A DNA stretch of 64,000 nt. Source: Pararhodobacter sp. (GTDB lineage: Bacteria; Pseudomonadota; Alphaproteobacteria; Rhodobacterales; Rhodobacteraceae). The notes below the pieces were generated by a model. The model searched no databases. It saw only the letters and a program-made list of their open reading frames with translations, and was not told where the DNA came from. Below, one piece after another: positions 7,686-15,418 of the stretch (its first letter is position 1; each line of letters opens with the position of its first letter). The position numbers and the translations under genes are program-made. The stretch covers positions 2,263,001 to 2,327,000 of the forward strand of contig NZ_JAUCBZ010000015.1 in assembly GCF_034676545.1 (NCBI RefSeq), given 5' to 3'.

Positions 7686-9382
7686 TATTCAGGCGGCGGG
7701 GCCGGGATGAATTCCTCGCCTGCTGGGGTGTCAAGCCAGCGTTGGTATTCGGAGAGGAATGTGATCTCGGTTGCATCATCAGACCGATACTGAGGTTTCC
7801 ACGTCAGCCAGTGATCTGGCGCAGGACGCAGGGCTTCGGGGAGGATCACCGAGGCGTCACCGAAACTTGCGTTGACCTGTTCCGCTGAAATTCGGACATT
7901 TGAGTAATCAACCTCTCTCAACTTGGCACCTGTCAAGGTGGCCAAGTTGAGAGAGGTTGATGCATCCATCCGCGCCAGCCAGAGGTCCGCCCCCTCCATC
8001 CGCGCCAGCCCGAGGATCGCCCCCTCCATCCGCGCCAGCCCGAGGATCGCCCCCTCCATCCGCGCCAGCGTGAGGACCGCCCCCTCCATCCGCGCCAGCC
8101 AGAGGTCCGCCCCCTCCATCCGCGCCTGCGTGAGGTCCGCCCCCTCCATCCGCGCCAGCCGGAGGATCGCCCCCTCCATCCGCGCCAGCCCGAGGTCCGC
8201 CCCCTCCATCCGCGCCAGCATGAGGTCCGCCCCCTCCATCCGCGCCAGCCCGAGGATCGCCCCCTCCATCCGCGCCTGCGTGAGGACCGCCCCCTCCATC
8301 CGCGCCTGCCGGAGGATCGCCCCCTCCATCCGCGCCTGCCTGAGGTCCGCCCCCTCCATCCGCGCCTGCCTGAGGTCCGCCCCCTCCAACCGCGTTTTTT
8401 CAGAACGGGCGGTTTGGTAGCGGCCCTTGGTCATATCTGCGCCTTGCAGGTTGGCGCCGCGCAGATCGAGGCGATAGCCGGTGTATCCCTCGATGACCTT
8501 TTTCCAAGCGGCCACTTGTTCGCGGTAGGCATCAACCTCGGCTTTCGTCATCGCCGTTTGGCTTGGTTCATCCGGTAAGGCCGGGCATTCGGTGTCAAAG
8601 ACCCATGTGGTTGTCGCACTGGGCGGGTTTGGCCATGCGGCCTCGACCAGCAATTGTGCGTGGGTGCGGCGACCAATGATGGTCAGGGCTTGGGCGATAT
8701 CCTCGCGCGGTGGGGTCAGGGTAGTGGCCCATTGGCGGACTTTACCCTCGGAAACATGAGCGCCGAACCGTTCGTCGCGCTTGGCGAGGTGGGCTTTGCG
8801 TTCATCATCGGTGGGATCGTCTTTGAGCGGTTCCCAGTCGCCGTATTCGTGGTTTTCGGCGCTGCTGGCGGGTGCATTCTCGCGAATATAGGCGCAGAGG
8901 ATTTCCATCACCCGCACATGGTCGCGGCCTTTGTCGTGAGTGGTACTGTCTTGGGCGATGCGCTCCAGCGACAAGATCGCGCCGATGCGGACTTCGAGGT
9001 TGGGTTTGGTTTCCTCAACCCCGTCTTTCTTGACTGTTTTCTCCGCGCCCAGCATCTCGACCGCTTTGGCGATGCGGTCGGTCATGTGGCCCTCTTTTTG
9101 ATAGCGCACGGTGGTGTTCTTGAGGACGGTGCTCCAGATCAGGAAGGGCGCGCCGAGGAGGGCGGCGATGAGGCCGCCGACGCCCAGGGTCACATCCATA
9201 TAACCAAGGACAACCCGCCCGATGATCGCGAATGTCGCAATCAGGGCGAGGGCGAACAGCAAAAACAGCAGCACGCTGAGGAGTGGGCCTAGGGGGCGGG
9301 CGACTTTCCAGTTCGGCGCATTGTTAATGCCAAGCCATTCGAGCAAGTCTTGGGGTGGCTTGTTTTCGGGTGTCTCGGGCAT
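7685..9382 (-). CDS. Membrane-anchored pentapeptide-repeat protein
   Basis: 565 residues. The N-terminus (about 30-105) has two membrane segments (LLSVLLFLLFALALIATFAI and a Gly/Leu-rich one). It is followed by a soluble region containing a motif (ILSLERIAQDSTTHDKGRD) often seen in such proteins. From about residue 320 there is a run of roughly 14 near-identical decapeptides RMEGA(D/I/V)LxxA, that is, pairs of A(D/N)LxX-type pentapeptides expected to form a right-handed beta-helix. A tail rich in Trp/Pro ends the protein. I do not know its function; related membrane pentapeptide proteins are widespread and mostly uncharacterised. Oddities are the very regular 30-bp DNA repeat (7965-8394), a 25-bp fold-back palindrome inside the coding sequence (7907-7961), and flanking palindromic elements. 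Confidence 0.85.
   Translation of the reverse strand: MPETPENKPPQDLLEWLGINNAPNWKVARPLGPLLSVLLFLLFALALIATFAIIGRVVLGYMDVTLGVGGLIAALLGAPFLIWSTVLKNTTVRYQKEGHMTDRIAKAVEMLGAEKTVKKDGVEETKPNLEVRIGAILSLERIAQDSTTHDKGRDHVRVMEILCAYIRENAPASSAENHEYGDWEPLKDDPTDDERKAHLAKRDERFGAHVSEGKVRQWATTLTPPREDIAQALTIIGRRTHAQLLVEAAWPNPPSATTTWVFDTECPALPDEPSQTAMTKAEVDAYREQVAAWKKVIEGYTGYRLDLRGANLQGADMTKGRYQTARSEKTRLEGADLRQARMEGADLRQARMEGAILRQARMEGAVLTQARMEGAILGLARMEGADLMLARMEGADLGLARMEGAILRLARMEGADLTQARMEGADLWLARMEGAVLTLARMEGAILGLARMEGAILGLARMEGADLWLARMDASTSLNLATLTGAKLREVDYSNVRISAEQVNASFGDASVILPEALRPAPDHWLTWKPQYRSDDATEITFLSEYQRWLDTPAGEEFIPAPPPE
7907..7961. repeat. Near-perfect 25-bp inverted repeat with 4-base loop, inside a coding region
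   Basis: The left arm 7907-7931 and right arm 7936-7961 are reverse complements with a single extra G in the right arm; 21 of the paired bases are contiguous (7907-7927 with 7941-7961). The loop is GTCA. Both strands encode AKLREVD at the arms, as expected for a fold-back. It sits just 3' of the decapeptide array on the coding strand and encodes SLNLATLTGAKLREVDY. Confidence 0.95.
7965..8394 (-). repeat. 30-bp coding tandem array, 15 units
   Basis: Units begin every 30 bases from 7965 to 8385 with TCCATCCGCGCC on the plus strand; the last unit is diverged (TCCAACCGCG). Variation is confined mainly to two blocks, CAGCC/CTGCC/CTGCG and GAGGTCC/GAGGATC/GAGGACC. These change the variable D/I/V and xx positions of the encoded decapeptide. 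The uniform units point to recent expansion by unequal exchange or slippage. Confidence 0.95.
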
Positions 9383-9440
9383 TGGGATACTCGCTAACCG
9401 GGTGCGGGTACTGTGGCGCAGGTTGTGGGGGTTGGAAAGG

Positions 9441-9469
9441 GGTGCGTGGAACCACGCACCCTACGGGGT
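9441..9469 (+). repeat. Palindromic extragenic element, copy 2
   Basis: GGTGCGTGGAACCACGCACC followed by CTACGGGGT. It has the same stem and the same tail as copy 1 at 7657, and lies in the spacer upstream of the minus-strand pentapeptide gene and the plus-strand proS. Confidence 0.75.
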
Positions 9470-9484
9470 GGCGCTTGAGTGTGG

Positions 9485-9509
9485 CGTAGGGTGTGTGCTT
9501 GCACGCACC
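9485..9509 (-). repeat. Palindromic extragenic element, copy 3 (inverted)
   Basis: On the plus strand it reads CGTAGGGTGTGTGCTTG then CACGCACC, which is the inverted form of the element at 9441. Copies 2 and 3 therefore form a head-to-head pair upstream of proS, separated by 15 bases. Confidence 0.7.
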
Positions 9510-9592
9510 GTCCGTCCTGCGTGACGTGAGGTGCTTGTCGGGGCGGGCGCAATCGCTTAGACGGTTTGCAATCCACATTTCAAAGGTGAGCC

Positions 9593-10933
9593 ATGCGCCT
9601 GAGCCGTTATTTCCTGCCCGTTCTCAAAGAAAACCCGTCCGAGGCGCAGATTGTCAGCCACCGGTTGATGCTGCGCGCGGGGATGATCCGTCAGCAAGCC
9701 GCGGGGATTTATTCTTGGTTGCCGCTGGGCTTCAAGGTGCTGCGGCGCATCGAGCAGATCGTGCACGAGGAGCAGGCGCGCGCCGGGCATATTCCGCTGT
9801 TGATGCCAACCTTGCAGCCCGCCGATCTGTGGCGCGAGAGCGGGCGCTATGACGATTACGGCCAGGAAATGCTGCGGATCAAGGACCGGCACGGGCGCGA
9901 TATGCTCTATGGGCCGACCAACGAAGAGATGATCACCGATATTTTCCGCAGCCACGTTGGCAGTTACAAGGATCTGCCGTTGACGCTCTATCACATCCAG
10001 TGGAAGTTCCGCGACGAGGTGCGGCCTCGGTTCGGGGTGATGCGCGGGCGCGAATTCCTGATGAAGGATGGCTATACATTCGACGTGGACAAGGACAGTG
10101 CGCTGCATGCCTATAACCGGCATATGGTGGCGTATCTGCGCACCTATGAGCGGATGGGGCTGACGGCGATCCCGATGCGGGCGGATAGCGGCCCGATTGG
10201 CGGGGATGATACGCATGAATTCCTGGTGCTGGCCGAAACCGGCGAGTCTGAGGTGTTCTACGATCAGGCGGTGACCGAGTTGACGCTGGGCGACCGGGCG
10301 GTGGATTACGATGACCGCGCGGCGGTTGCGGGCGTGTGTCAGGAGTTCACCACGCTCTATGCCCGCACCGACGAGACCCATGATGCGGCCTTGTTCGACG
10401 CGGTGCCCGAGGCGCGGCGGCGGGTTGGCCGGGGCATTGAGGTCGGGCAGATCTTCTACTTTGGCACCAAGTATTCCGAGGCGATGGGCGCGACGGTGGT
10501 GACGGCCGATGGCAGCCGGGTGCCGGTGGAGATGGGCTCGCACGGGATCGGTGTGTCGCGTCTGTTGGGCGCGATCATCGAGGCCTCGCACGACGAGAAG
10601 GGCATCATCTGGCCCGAGGGCGTGACGCCGTTCCATGCCGGGATCGTCAACCTCAAGCAGGGCGACGCGGCGGCGGATGCGGCCTGCGAGGCGTTGTACA
10701 CGGCGCTGGCGGGCGTGGGGCTCGAGGCGCTTTATGATGACCGCGACGAACGCGCCGGGGCGAAATTCGCGACGATGGATCTGATTGGCCTGCCGTGGCG
10801 GATCACCGTGGGGCCGCGTGGTTTGGCCAAGGGCGTGGTTGAATTGACCTCGCGCCGGACGGGTGACAGCGTGGAGATGACGCCGGAGGAGGCAGTGGCG
10901 AGGCTGGTCGGGATATACGCGCCGCATCGGTAA
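9593..10933 (+). CDS. proS: Prolyl-tRNA synthetase
   Basis: 446 residues, charging tRNA-Pro with proline in the cytoplasm. Class II synthetase motifs are evident: GPTNEEMITDIFR, motif 2 KFRDEVRPRFGVMRGREF and motif 3 GSHGIGVSRLLGAI, then an anticodon-binding domain (about residues 345-440). Motifs 2 and 3 are close together, so the roughly 180-residue editing (INS) domain of the E. coli type is absent; this short form is normal for alphaproteobacteria. AAAGGTGAG just before the ATG serves as the ribosome binding site. The gene stands alone between repeat-rich spacers. Confidence 0.97.
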   Translation: MRLSRYFLPVLKENPSEAQIVSHRLMLRAGMIRQQAAGIYSWLPLGFKVLRRIEQIVHEEQARAGHIPLLMPTLQPADLWRESGRYDDYGQEMLRIKDRHGRDMLYGPTNEEMITDIFRSHVGSYKDLPLTLYHIQWKFRDEVRPRFGVMRGREFLMKDGYTFDVDKDSALHAYNRHMVAYLRTYERMGLTAIPMRADSGPIGGDDTHEFLVLAETGESEVFYDQAVTELTLGDRAVDYDDRAAVAGVCQEFTTLYARTDETHDAALFDAVPEARRRVGRGIEVGQIFYFGTKYSEAMGATVVTADGSRVPVEMGSHGIGVSRLLGAIIEASHDEKGIIWPEGVTPFHAGIVNLKQGDAAADAACEALYTALAGVGLEALYDDRDERAGAKFATMDLIGLPWRITVGPRGLAKGVVELTSRRTGDSVEMTPEEAVARLVGIYAPHR

Positions 10934-10942
10934 CGGGTTTGC

Positions 10943-11040
10943 GGGCGCTGCCATGTTTTTGGTAGGGTTGGGGGCGCTGCCACGTTTTTGGTAGGGTTGG
11001 GGGCGCTGCCACGTTTTTGGTAGGGTTGGGGGCGCTGCCC
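10943..11040 (+). repeat. 29-bp tandem repeat, three copies plus a partial
   Basis: Units start at 10943, 10972, 11001 and 11030 with GGGCGCTGCC, followed by ACGTTTTTGGTAGGGTTGG (ATG instead of ACG in the first). It lies downstream of proS and runs into a GC-rich hairpin-like segment, CCCCCGGCCTGCGGCC. Confidence 0.9.
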
Positions 11041-11060
11041 CCGGCCTGCGGCCTCCCCCG

Positions 11061-11086
11061 GGATATTTTGGGAACAAAGAGCGGGG
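11061..11086 (+). repeat. Dispersed GGATATTT...GAACAAAGA element, copy 1
   Basis: GGATATTTTGGGAACAAAG then AGCGGGG. It matches 27231-27256 at 24 of 26 positions and 36317-36338 in its core. Similar short extragenic elements are common between genes in Rhodobacteraceae (general knowledge); their role is unclear. Confidence 0.7.
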
Positions 11087-11490
11087 TCGGGGGTGCTCGG
11101 CCGCGAAGGTTGTGATCAGGTCTGGAAGGTCTGGAAGGGCTGGAAGGTCCGGGGGCTGGAAGGTCAGGGGGGGGCTGGGGCGTGTTCGCGTCGGTGGTCT
11201 ATAGTGTTTGCGGCCGCGATGCGGGTGTTGGGGTGGTGGTCGCCGGCAGCCGTTTGAATGTTTGACAGGGCGTTCTCGCGGATGGTGTCGCACTGGCCTC
11301 AAACGCGGGTTTTCGACCGGGGTTTGACGCGCCCGCATTCACCCCATACGCCCGTCCGGCGTGTGTGGTCTCACAGGAGCTCGCGATTTCGCGGTCGCAG
11401 CGCACGCGGGTGTGGGCGCAGGTCCAGACTTCTGGCGGGCCGGTTCGGCGCATGCTATGGGGGCCGCGAAAGAGGATAAACAGGTGCGCC

Positions 11491-12396
11491 ATGACCACAA
11501 TCCCCCGCATTGATTTTCAGGCCCTGATCGCGGGTCAGCCCGACGCGGTCGAGGCCGTGCGGCGCGGGGCGATGGAGGTGGGGTTTTTGACGCTGCACAA
11601 CACGCCAATCAGCGCGGCGCAGGTGCGGGCGGTTCTGGCGGCCTATGCCGGGTTCTTTGCTTTGTCGCAGGCCGAGAAATCGGCGGTGGATATGGCGCGC
11701 ACCGGCGCGAACCGGGGGTGGGGCGGGCCGCGATCCGAGCAGGTCGATCCGGAGGCGAACCCCGATTACAAGGAAGTCTTTGACATCGGCTTCGAGGTTC
11801 CGGGCTCTGATCTGGCCGTTCATGCGCCGAACCTGTGGCCCAGCGCCCCCGAAGGATTTCGCGCCACGCTGGAGGCGTATTATGCGCAGGCGCGGGGGTT
11901 GGCGTTGCAGCTTTTGGGCGCGATTGCCGGGGCGATTGGCGAGGATCCAGCGTGGTTCGAGGGCGCCTTTGGCCAGCCGATGGCGCTGCTGCGGGGCAAT
12001 TACTACCCGGCGCGCCCCGACTGGGCGGGCGACAGGGATTTCGGCATTGCGCCGCACACCGATTATGGCTGTCTGACGCTGCTGGCCACCGATGGCGTGC
12101 CGGGGCTGGAGGTGCAGGGCCGTGATGGCGCATGGATCGCGGTGAACGCGGTGCCCGGTGACTTCGTCATCAACTTCGGCGAGATGCTGGAACTATGGTC
12201 GGGCGGGCGGATCACGGCAACGCCGCATCGGGTGCGGGGCACATCCGACGAACGCCTCTCGGTGCCGCTGTTCTTCAACCCGGACCCGGAGACGAATGTG
12301 GCGCCGCTCGGCTCGGGCCGGGTGGTTCGCGCGGGGGATCATTTGCAACGTCGGTTCGCGGAAACCTATGTGCATTTGCAAGCGGCGCGCGGCTGA
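11491..12396 (+). CDS. 2-oxoglutarate/Fe(II)-dependent dioxygenase, isopenicillin-N-synthase-like
   Basis: 301 residues. The N-terminal DIOX_N region (IPRIDFQALIAG... GFLTLHNTPI) and the C-terminal double-stranded beta-helix are both complete. Iron ligands are H189 and D191 in APHTDYG and H246 in TATPHRV. The co-substrate pair R255/S257 is in RLSVPLFF, typical of 2-oxoglutarate enzymes. The family includes gibberellin-type and amino-acid hydroxylases, so the substrate is unknown. The ATG at 11491 is used because the conserved fold starts immediately after it; the open frame extends further upstream without homology-like content. Confidence 0.9.
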   Translation: MTTIPRIDFQALIAGQPDAVEAVRRGAMEVGFLTLHNTPISAAQVRAVLAAYAGFFALSQAEKSAVDMARTGANRGWGGPRSEQVDPEANPDYKEVFDIGFEVPGSDLAVHAPNLWPSAPEGFRATLEAYYAQARGLALQLLGAIAGAIGEDPAWFEGAFGQPMALLRGNYYPARPDWAGDRDFGIAPHTDYGCLTLLATDGVPGLEVQGRDGAWIAVNAVPGDFVINFGEMLELWSGGRITATPHRVRGTSDERLSVPLFFNPDPETNVAPLGSGRVVRAGDHLQRRFAETYVHLQAARG

Positions 12397-12477
12397 GGCG
12401 GCTCTTGTCGCGGCCGGGGGCGCGCGCTATCCGGTCCACCAGCGCGACGCGGACCCTCCGTCCGGCAAGGAGCCCCG

Positions 12478-13359
12478 ATGCCAACCCCACTCCTGTTGAT
12501 CCTGTCTGCGGCGGGCTTTGGTGCATCGACGCTGCTTCTGGGCCTGAATGTCGCGTATTTCCCGCCCTGGACCCTGGCCGCGTTGCGCGCGGCGATCGGC
12601 TTGCCGCTGCTGATCATCGTCGCCGGGTTGACCGGGCCGCAAAAGCTGCCGACATGGCATGATGTGGTGACCGTGGTGGCGGGCGGAATCTTTGTCGTGG
12701 CGATCCCGTTCGTGAGCATGGCGGCGGGGATGCAGTATATTCCCACGGGCATGGGCGGGATGCTGTATGCCACGATGCCGCTGTTCACGCTGGGGCTGGC
12801 GGCGCTGTTTCTCAAGGACGAACCGGCGACATTGGAGCAGGGGATCCGCATTGCGATTGGCATCATCGGCGTGGTGTTGATCGCCGGTCCGGGGCTGATT
12901 GCCGATGGGCTGGGGCAGGCGGGGCTGGGCACGGCGCTGACGCTGATCTCGCCGCTGAGTTATGCGGCGGGGAATGTGTGGTTCCGGCGGCGGCGCAAGA
13001 TGCAGCCCTTCATGCTGAGCGCCGGGATGTTTCTGGTCGGCACGGTCGCGGTCTGGCCGCTGGCGCTGGTGATCGACGGCGCGGTGCAGGTCGAGCCGAC
13101 CGGCTATCTGATCTTCATCCTGCTGGCGCTGGTGATCTTTGCCACCGTCGCGCCGAACCTGTTGAACTATGCGCTGGTGCAGCAGGCCGGAGCCAACAAG
13201 GCGGCGTTGGCGATGTTCCTGATGCCGGGATTCAGCGTGCTCTTTGGCTTTCTGTTCCGCGATGAGCGCCTGCCGTTGATCGCCTTTGGCGGCCTGGCGC
13301 TGGTGATCGCGGCCTCGGCGGCGCGGAGGCCAAAGGCGCTGCGGCGGCGCGCCATGTGA
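12478..13359 (+). CDS. EamA/DMT-family transporter
   Basis: 293 residues, almost entirely hydrophobic, with about ten membrane helices arranged as two EamA repeats (roughly residues 1-135 and 150-285). The second repeat includes the conserved segment PLSYAAGNVWFRRR and ends FGGLALVIAASAARRPKALRRRAM. Members export small metabolites or amino acids across the inner membrane; the substrate is not predictable. AAGGAG eight bases before the ATG supports the start. It follows the oxygenase by 81 bases on the same strand, so the two may be co-transcribed. Confidence 0.9.
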   Translation: MPTPLLLILSAAGFGASTLLLGLNVAYFPPWTLAALRAAIGLPLLIIVAGLTGPQKLPTWHDVVTVVAGGIFVVAIPFVSMAAGMQYIPTGMGGMLYATMPLFTLGLAALFLKDEPATLEQGIRIAIGIIGVVLIAGPGLIADGLGQAGLGTALTLISPLSYAAGNVWFRRRRKMQPFMLSAGMFLVGTVAVWPLALVIDGAVQVEPTGYLIFILLALVIFATVAPNLLNYALVQQAGANKAALAMFLMPGFSVLFGFLFRDERLPLIAFGGLALVIAASAARRPKALRRRAM

Positions 13360-13462
13360 GCCGTCAGATCGCGAAAAACAGGTGGTTTCCTGCGGATCCG
13401 AGAACGCGTTGTTAACCCTTCTGGGCTCACAATAGGCGGGTATTCGAGCAAGGAGACCGCCT

Positions 13463-13801
13463 ATGCATCCGATGAGCCCGGCTGATGAGCTGGCCATGAT
13501 TCGCGCGCAACTCAATGGCCTGCGCACCCGCGAGCAGGAATTGCGCCAAGACCTGATCGCCGCGCCCGTTGAGGGGCGCGACGGGCGATGGTCGCGCGCT
13601 GATGTGGTGACCCGCACAGTGCGGGTTTTCGATCACCGCCTGTTGCCGCAAAACCTGCGGGATGACCCCTGCTACTGGCGCGAGCGCGCGGTGGTGGAGG
13701 TGCGCTGCCTGCCGATCCAGGCGCGCGGCCCGGCCCGATGGGATGCGCCGCCGACGATCAGACCTGTGCCGGACTCAGGGTCCCGGCCGGTTCACATGTA
13801 G
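13463..13801 (+). CDS. Small conserved-looking protein of unknown function
   Basis: 112 residues. AAGGAG sits at the right distance upstream of the ATG (spacing about 7). The N-terminal half is a predicted amphipathic helix rich in Arg/Glu/Gln (ADELAMIRAQLNGLRTREQELRQDLIA). The second half contains RTVRVFDHRLLPQNLRDDP and a Pro-rich end. No signal peptide, membrane segment or recognisable domain. Codon use matches its neighbours, so I treat it as real but do not assign a function. Confidence 0.65.
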   Translation: MHPMSPADELAMIRAQLNGLRTREQELRQDLIAAPVEGRDGRWSRADVVTRTVRVFDHRLLPQNLRDDPCYWRERAVVEVRCLPIQARGPARWDAPPTIRPVPDSGSRPVHM

Positions 13802-13973
13802 CGCGGGCCCACCGCGCACGGGCGATGCCGTGCATGGTGTCCCGATCTGCGGCATCTTGGATCGACGAACGCCCAGAATACCTCTACAGACTGTGACCTG
13901 TCATGTAGTCCGGGGTGATCCCGGCGGGGATGGGTTTGGCCATGTGGCCAATGGCGTGGAGCGAGGGCCTGAC

Positions 13974-14951
13974 ATGCGGGTTTTGTCGAATGCGGATGTG
14001 GCGGCGTTGCTGCCGATGGATCAGGCGATCGAGACCGTCGCGCAGGTGATGCAGCGGGTTTCGCGGGGTGAGGCGCAGATGCCCTTGCGCCATGTGGTGC
14101 CGGTGGGCGGGCCGAACATGATGGGGGTCATGTCGGGCGCGCTGGATCAGCCGCCGTGTTTTGGCGTGAAGCTGGTCAGCCTGTTTCCGGGCAACCCGGC
14201 CAAGGGCTTGTCGGGGCATCGCGGCGCGGTGGTGCTGTTCGAGCCGGAAACGGGCGGCGCGGTGGCGATGATGGACGCGGGGTTGCTGACCGCGATCCGC
14301 ACCGCGGCGGCCAGTGGCGTGGCGACGCGCGCGCTGGCACGGCCTGACGCACGGCGGCTGACCATCATTGGCACCGGTGAGCAGGCCGAACATCACCTGG
14401 CGGCCCTCGGCGCGGTGCGGCCCTTGGAGGCGGTGCATATCGTCGGGCGGCGCGCCGAAACGGCGGCCGCGTTCGCGGATTGCGCCAGACGGGCGTTTCC
14501 GGATCTGCGCGTCACGGCGGGCACCGATGCGCGGGCCGGGGTTGCGGGGGCGGATATCGTCTGTACGGTGACCAATGCGCCGACGCCGGTGTTGTGCGGT
14601 GACTGGTTGGAGCCGGGCCAGCATCTGAACATCGTCGGCGCGTCGGTGGCCTCGAAACGCGAGGTTGATGATGCGGTGGTTCTGCGCTCGTCGGTCTGGG
14701 TCGATTCCCGGGCCTCGGCCCTGGCGCAGGCGGGCGAGCTGGTGGATATGATCGCGGCGGGCACCCTTATGCCGGAGCAGATCGGCGCGGAAATCGGCGC
14801 GGTTCTGGAAGGTCAGGCCGAGGGGCGCCGGGATGCCGCTCAGATCACCCTTTATCGCTCGCTGGGGGTGATTGCGCAGGATTTGGCCTGTGCGCAGCAT
14901 ATCCTGACCCGCGCCGAGGCTGAGGGGCGGGGAACCGAGGTCGCATTTTGA
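13974..14951 (+). CDS. Ornithine cyclodeaminase / mu-crystallin family protein
   Basis: 325 residues with the family's N-terminal substrate fold and a Rossmann domain. Visible signatures are GVKLVSLFPGNPAKGL, MMDAGLLTAIRTAAASGVATRALA, the NAD-binding IIGTGEQAEHHLAAL, and DIVCTVTNAPTPVL. The family uses NAD(P) to cyclise ornithine or to reduce ketimines such as delta-1-pyrroline-2-carboxylate. Without more context I cannot choose; ketimine reductase activity is as likely as cyclodeaminase. The GTG/ATG-rich upstream frame is ignored; the start at 13974 matches the usual MRxL N-terminus. The stop overlaps the start of the HAD remnant. Confidence 0.9.
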   Translation: MRVLSNADVAALLPMDQAIETVAQVMQRVSRGEAQMPLRHVVPVGGPNMMGVMSGALDQPPCFGVKLVSLFPGNPAKGLSGHRGAVVLFEPETGGAVAMMDAGLLTAIRTAAASGVATRALARPDARRLTIIGTGEQAEHHLAALGAVRPLEAVHIVGRRAETAAAFADCARRAFPDLRVTAGTDARAGVAGADIVCTVTNAPTPVLCGDWLEPGQHLNIVGASVASKREVDDAVVLRSSVWVDSRASALAQAGELVDMIAAGTLMPEQIGAEIGAVLEGQAEGRRDAAQITLYRSLGVIAQDLACAQHILTRAEAEGRGTEVAF

Positions 14952-15410
14952 CCCGCAAACCCGATGCGCGCTGGGCCTTTGCGCATCACTTGCCCAAAGC
15001 CCGCCGGGGCTATCCTCTGGTCAACGCGCCGATCCCGGATTTGAGCGCGGTGATCGCGCGCCATGACGGGTTTGTCCGCGATGCGTTTGGCGTGTTGAAC
15101 ATGGGCGGCACGGTGATCCGCGGCGCGGGCGCGCGGATCGCCCGGCGCTGGGCGGCGGGCAAGAAACCGGTGGTGTTGACCAACGGGGCCTGACCGCCGC
15201 AGGAGCAGGCGCTGACGAAATACCACCGCCGGGGGCTCTCGTTCCTTGGCGCCGAGGCGTGGGCCGCGGCACACGGACGCTCCGGGCGGGCGCGCGGCGC
15301 GGTGTTTTGGGGCGCTGATCTCGGGGCACGGGTTTTTCGCCGGGCGCGATCCGCAGCCGTTGCCCGCCGCCTCGGGTCTGGTGCCTGATTTCATGCCACC
15401 CGCGACATAG
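14948..15410 (+). pseudogene. HAD-superfamily (class IIA, TIGR01459-like) hydrolase remnant
   Basis: The N-terminal part is intact: FVRDAFGVLNMGGTVIRGA with the catalytic-loop Asp, then KKPVVLTNGA. A TGA follows where a Ser codon is expected, and KYHRRG, a recognisable continuation, comes after it. About 60 codons later a different frame reads SGHGFFAGRDPQPLPAASG and ends VPDFMPPAT with TAG at 15408. That resembles the family's C-terminus. Only about 154 codons remain of the usual near-290, so the middle including most of the cap and the Lys/Asp motifs is gone. This needs more than one mutation and looks like real decay, unlike the single-base frameshifts elsewhere. Confidence 0.75.
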
Positions 15411-15418
15411 GAATGATA

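Larger units (their letters stand above)
10934..11490. other. Repeat-rich intergenic region
   Basis: 557 bases without a supportable gene. It holds three 29-bp tandem copies (10943-11029), a GC-rich stretch with the dispersed GGATATTT...AACAAAGA motif (11061-11086), a run of CTGGAAGG-like units (about 11128-11170) and an eight-G run near 11166. From 11200 to 11490 I see only low-information G+C-rich sequence, presumably holding the promoter of the oxygenase gene. Confidence 0.7.

Noticed and set aside
7965..8394. CRISPR array (30-bp period)
   Set aside because: Units are contiguous with no unique spacers, and the reading frame stays open through all of them.
7923..8420. Plus-strand frame of repeated SIRASPRIAP residues
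   Set aside because: It is the antisense of the pentapeptide array; the minus strand has membrane helices and a full domain structure.
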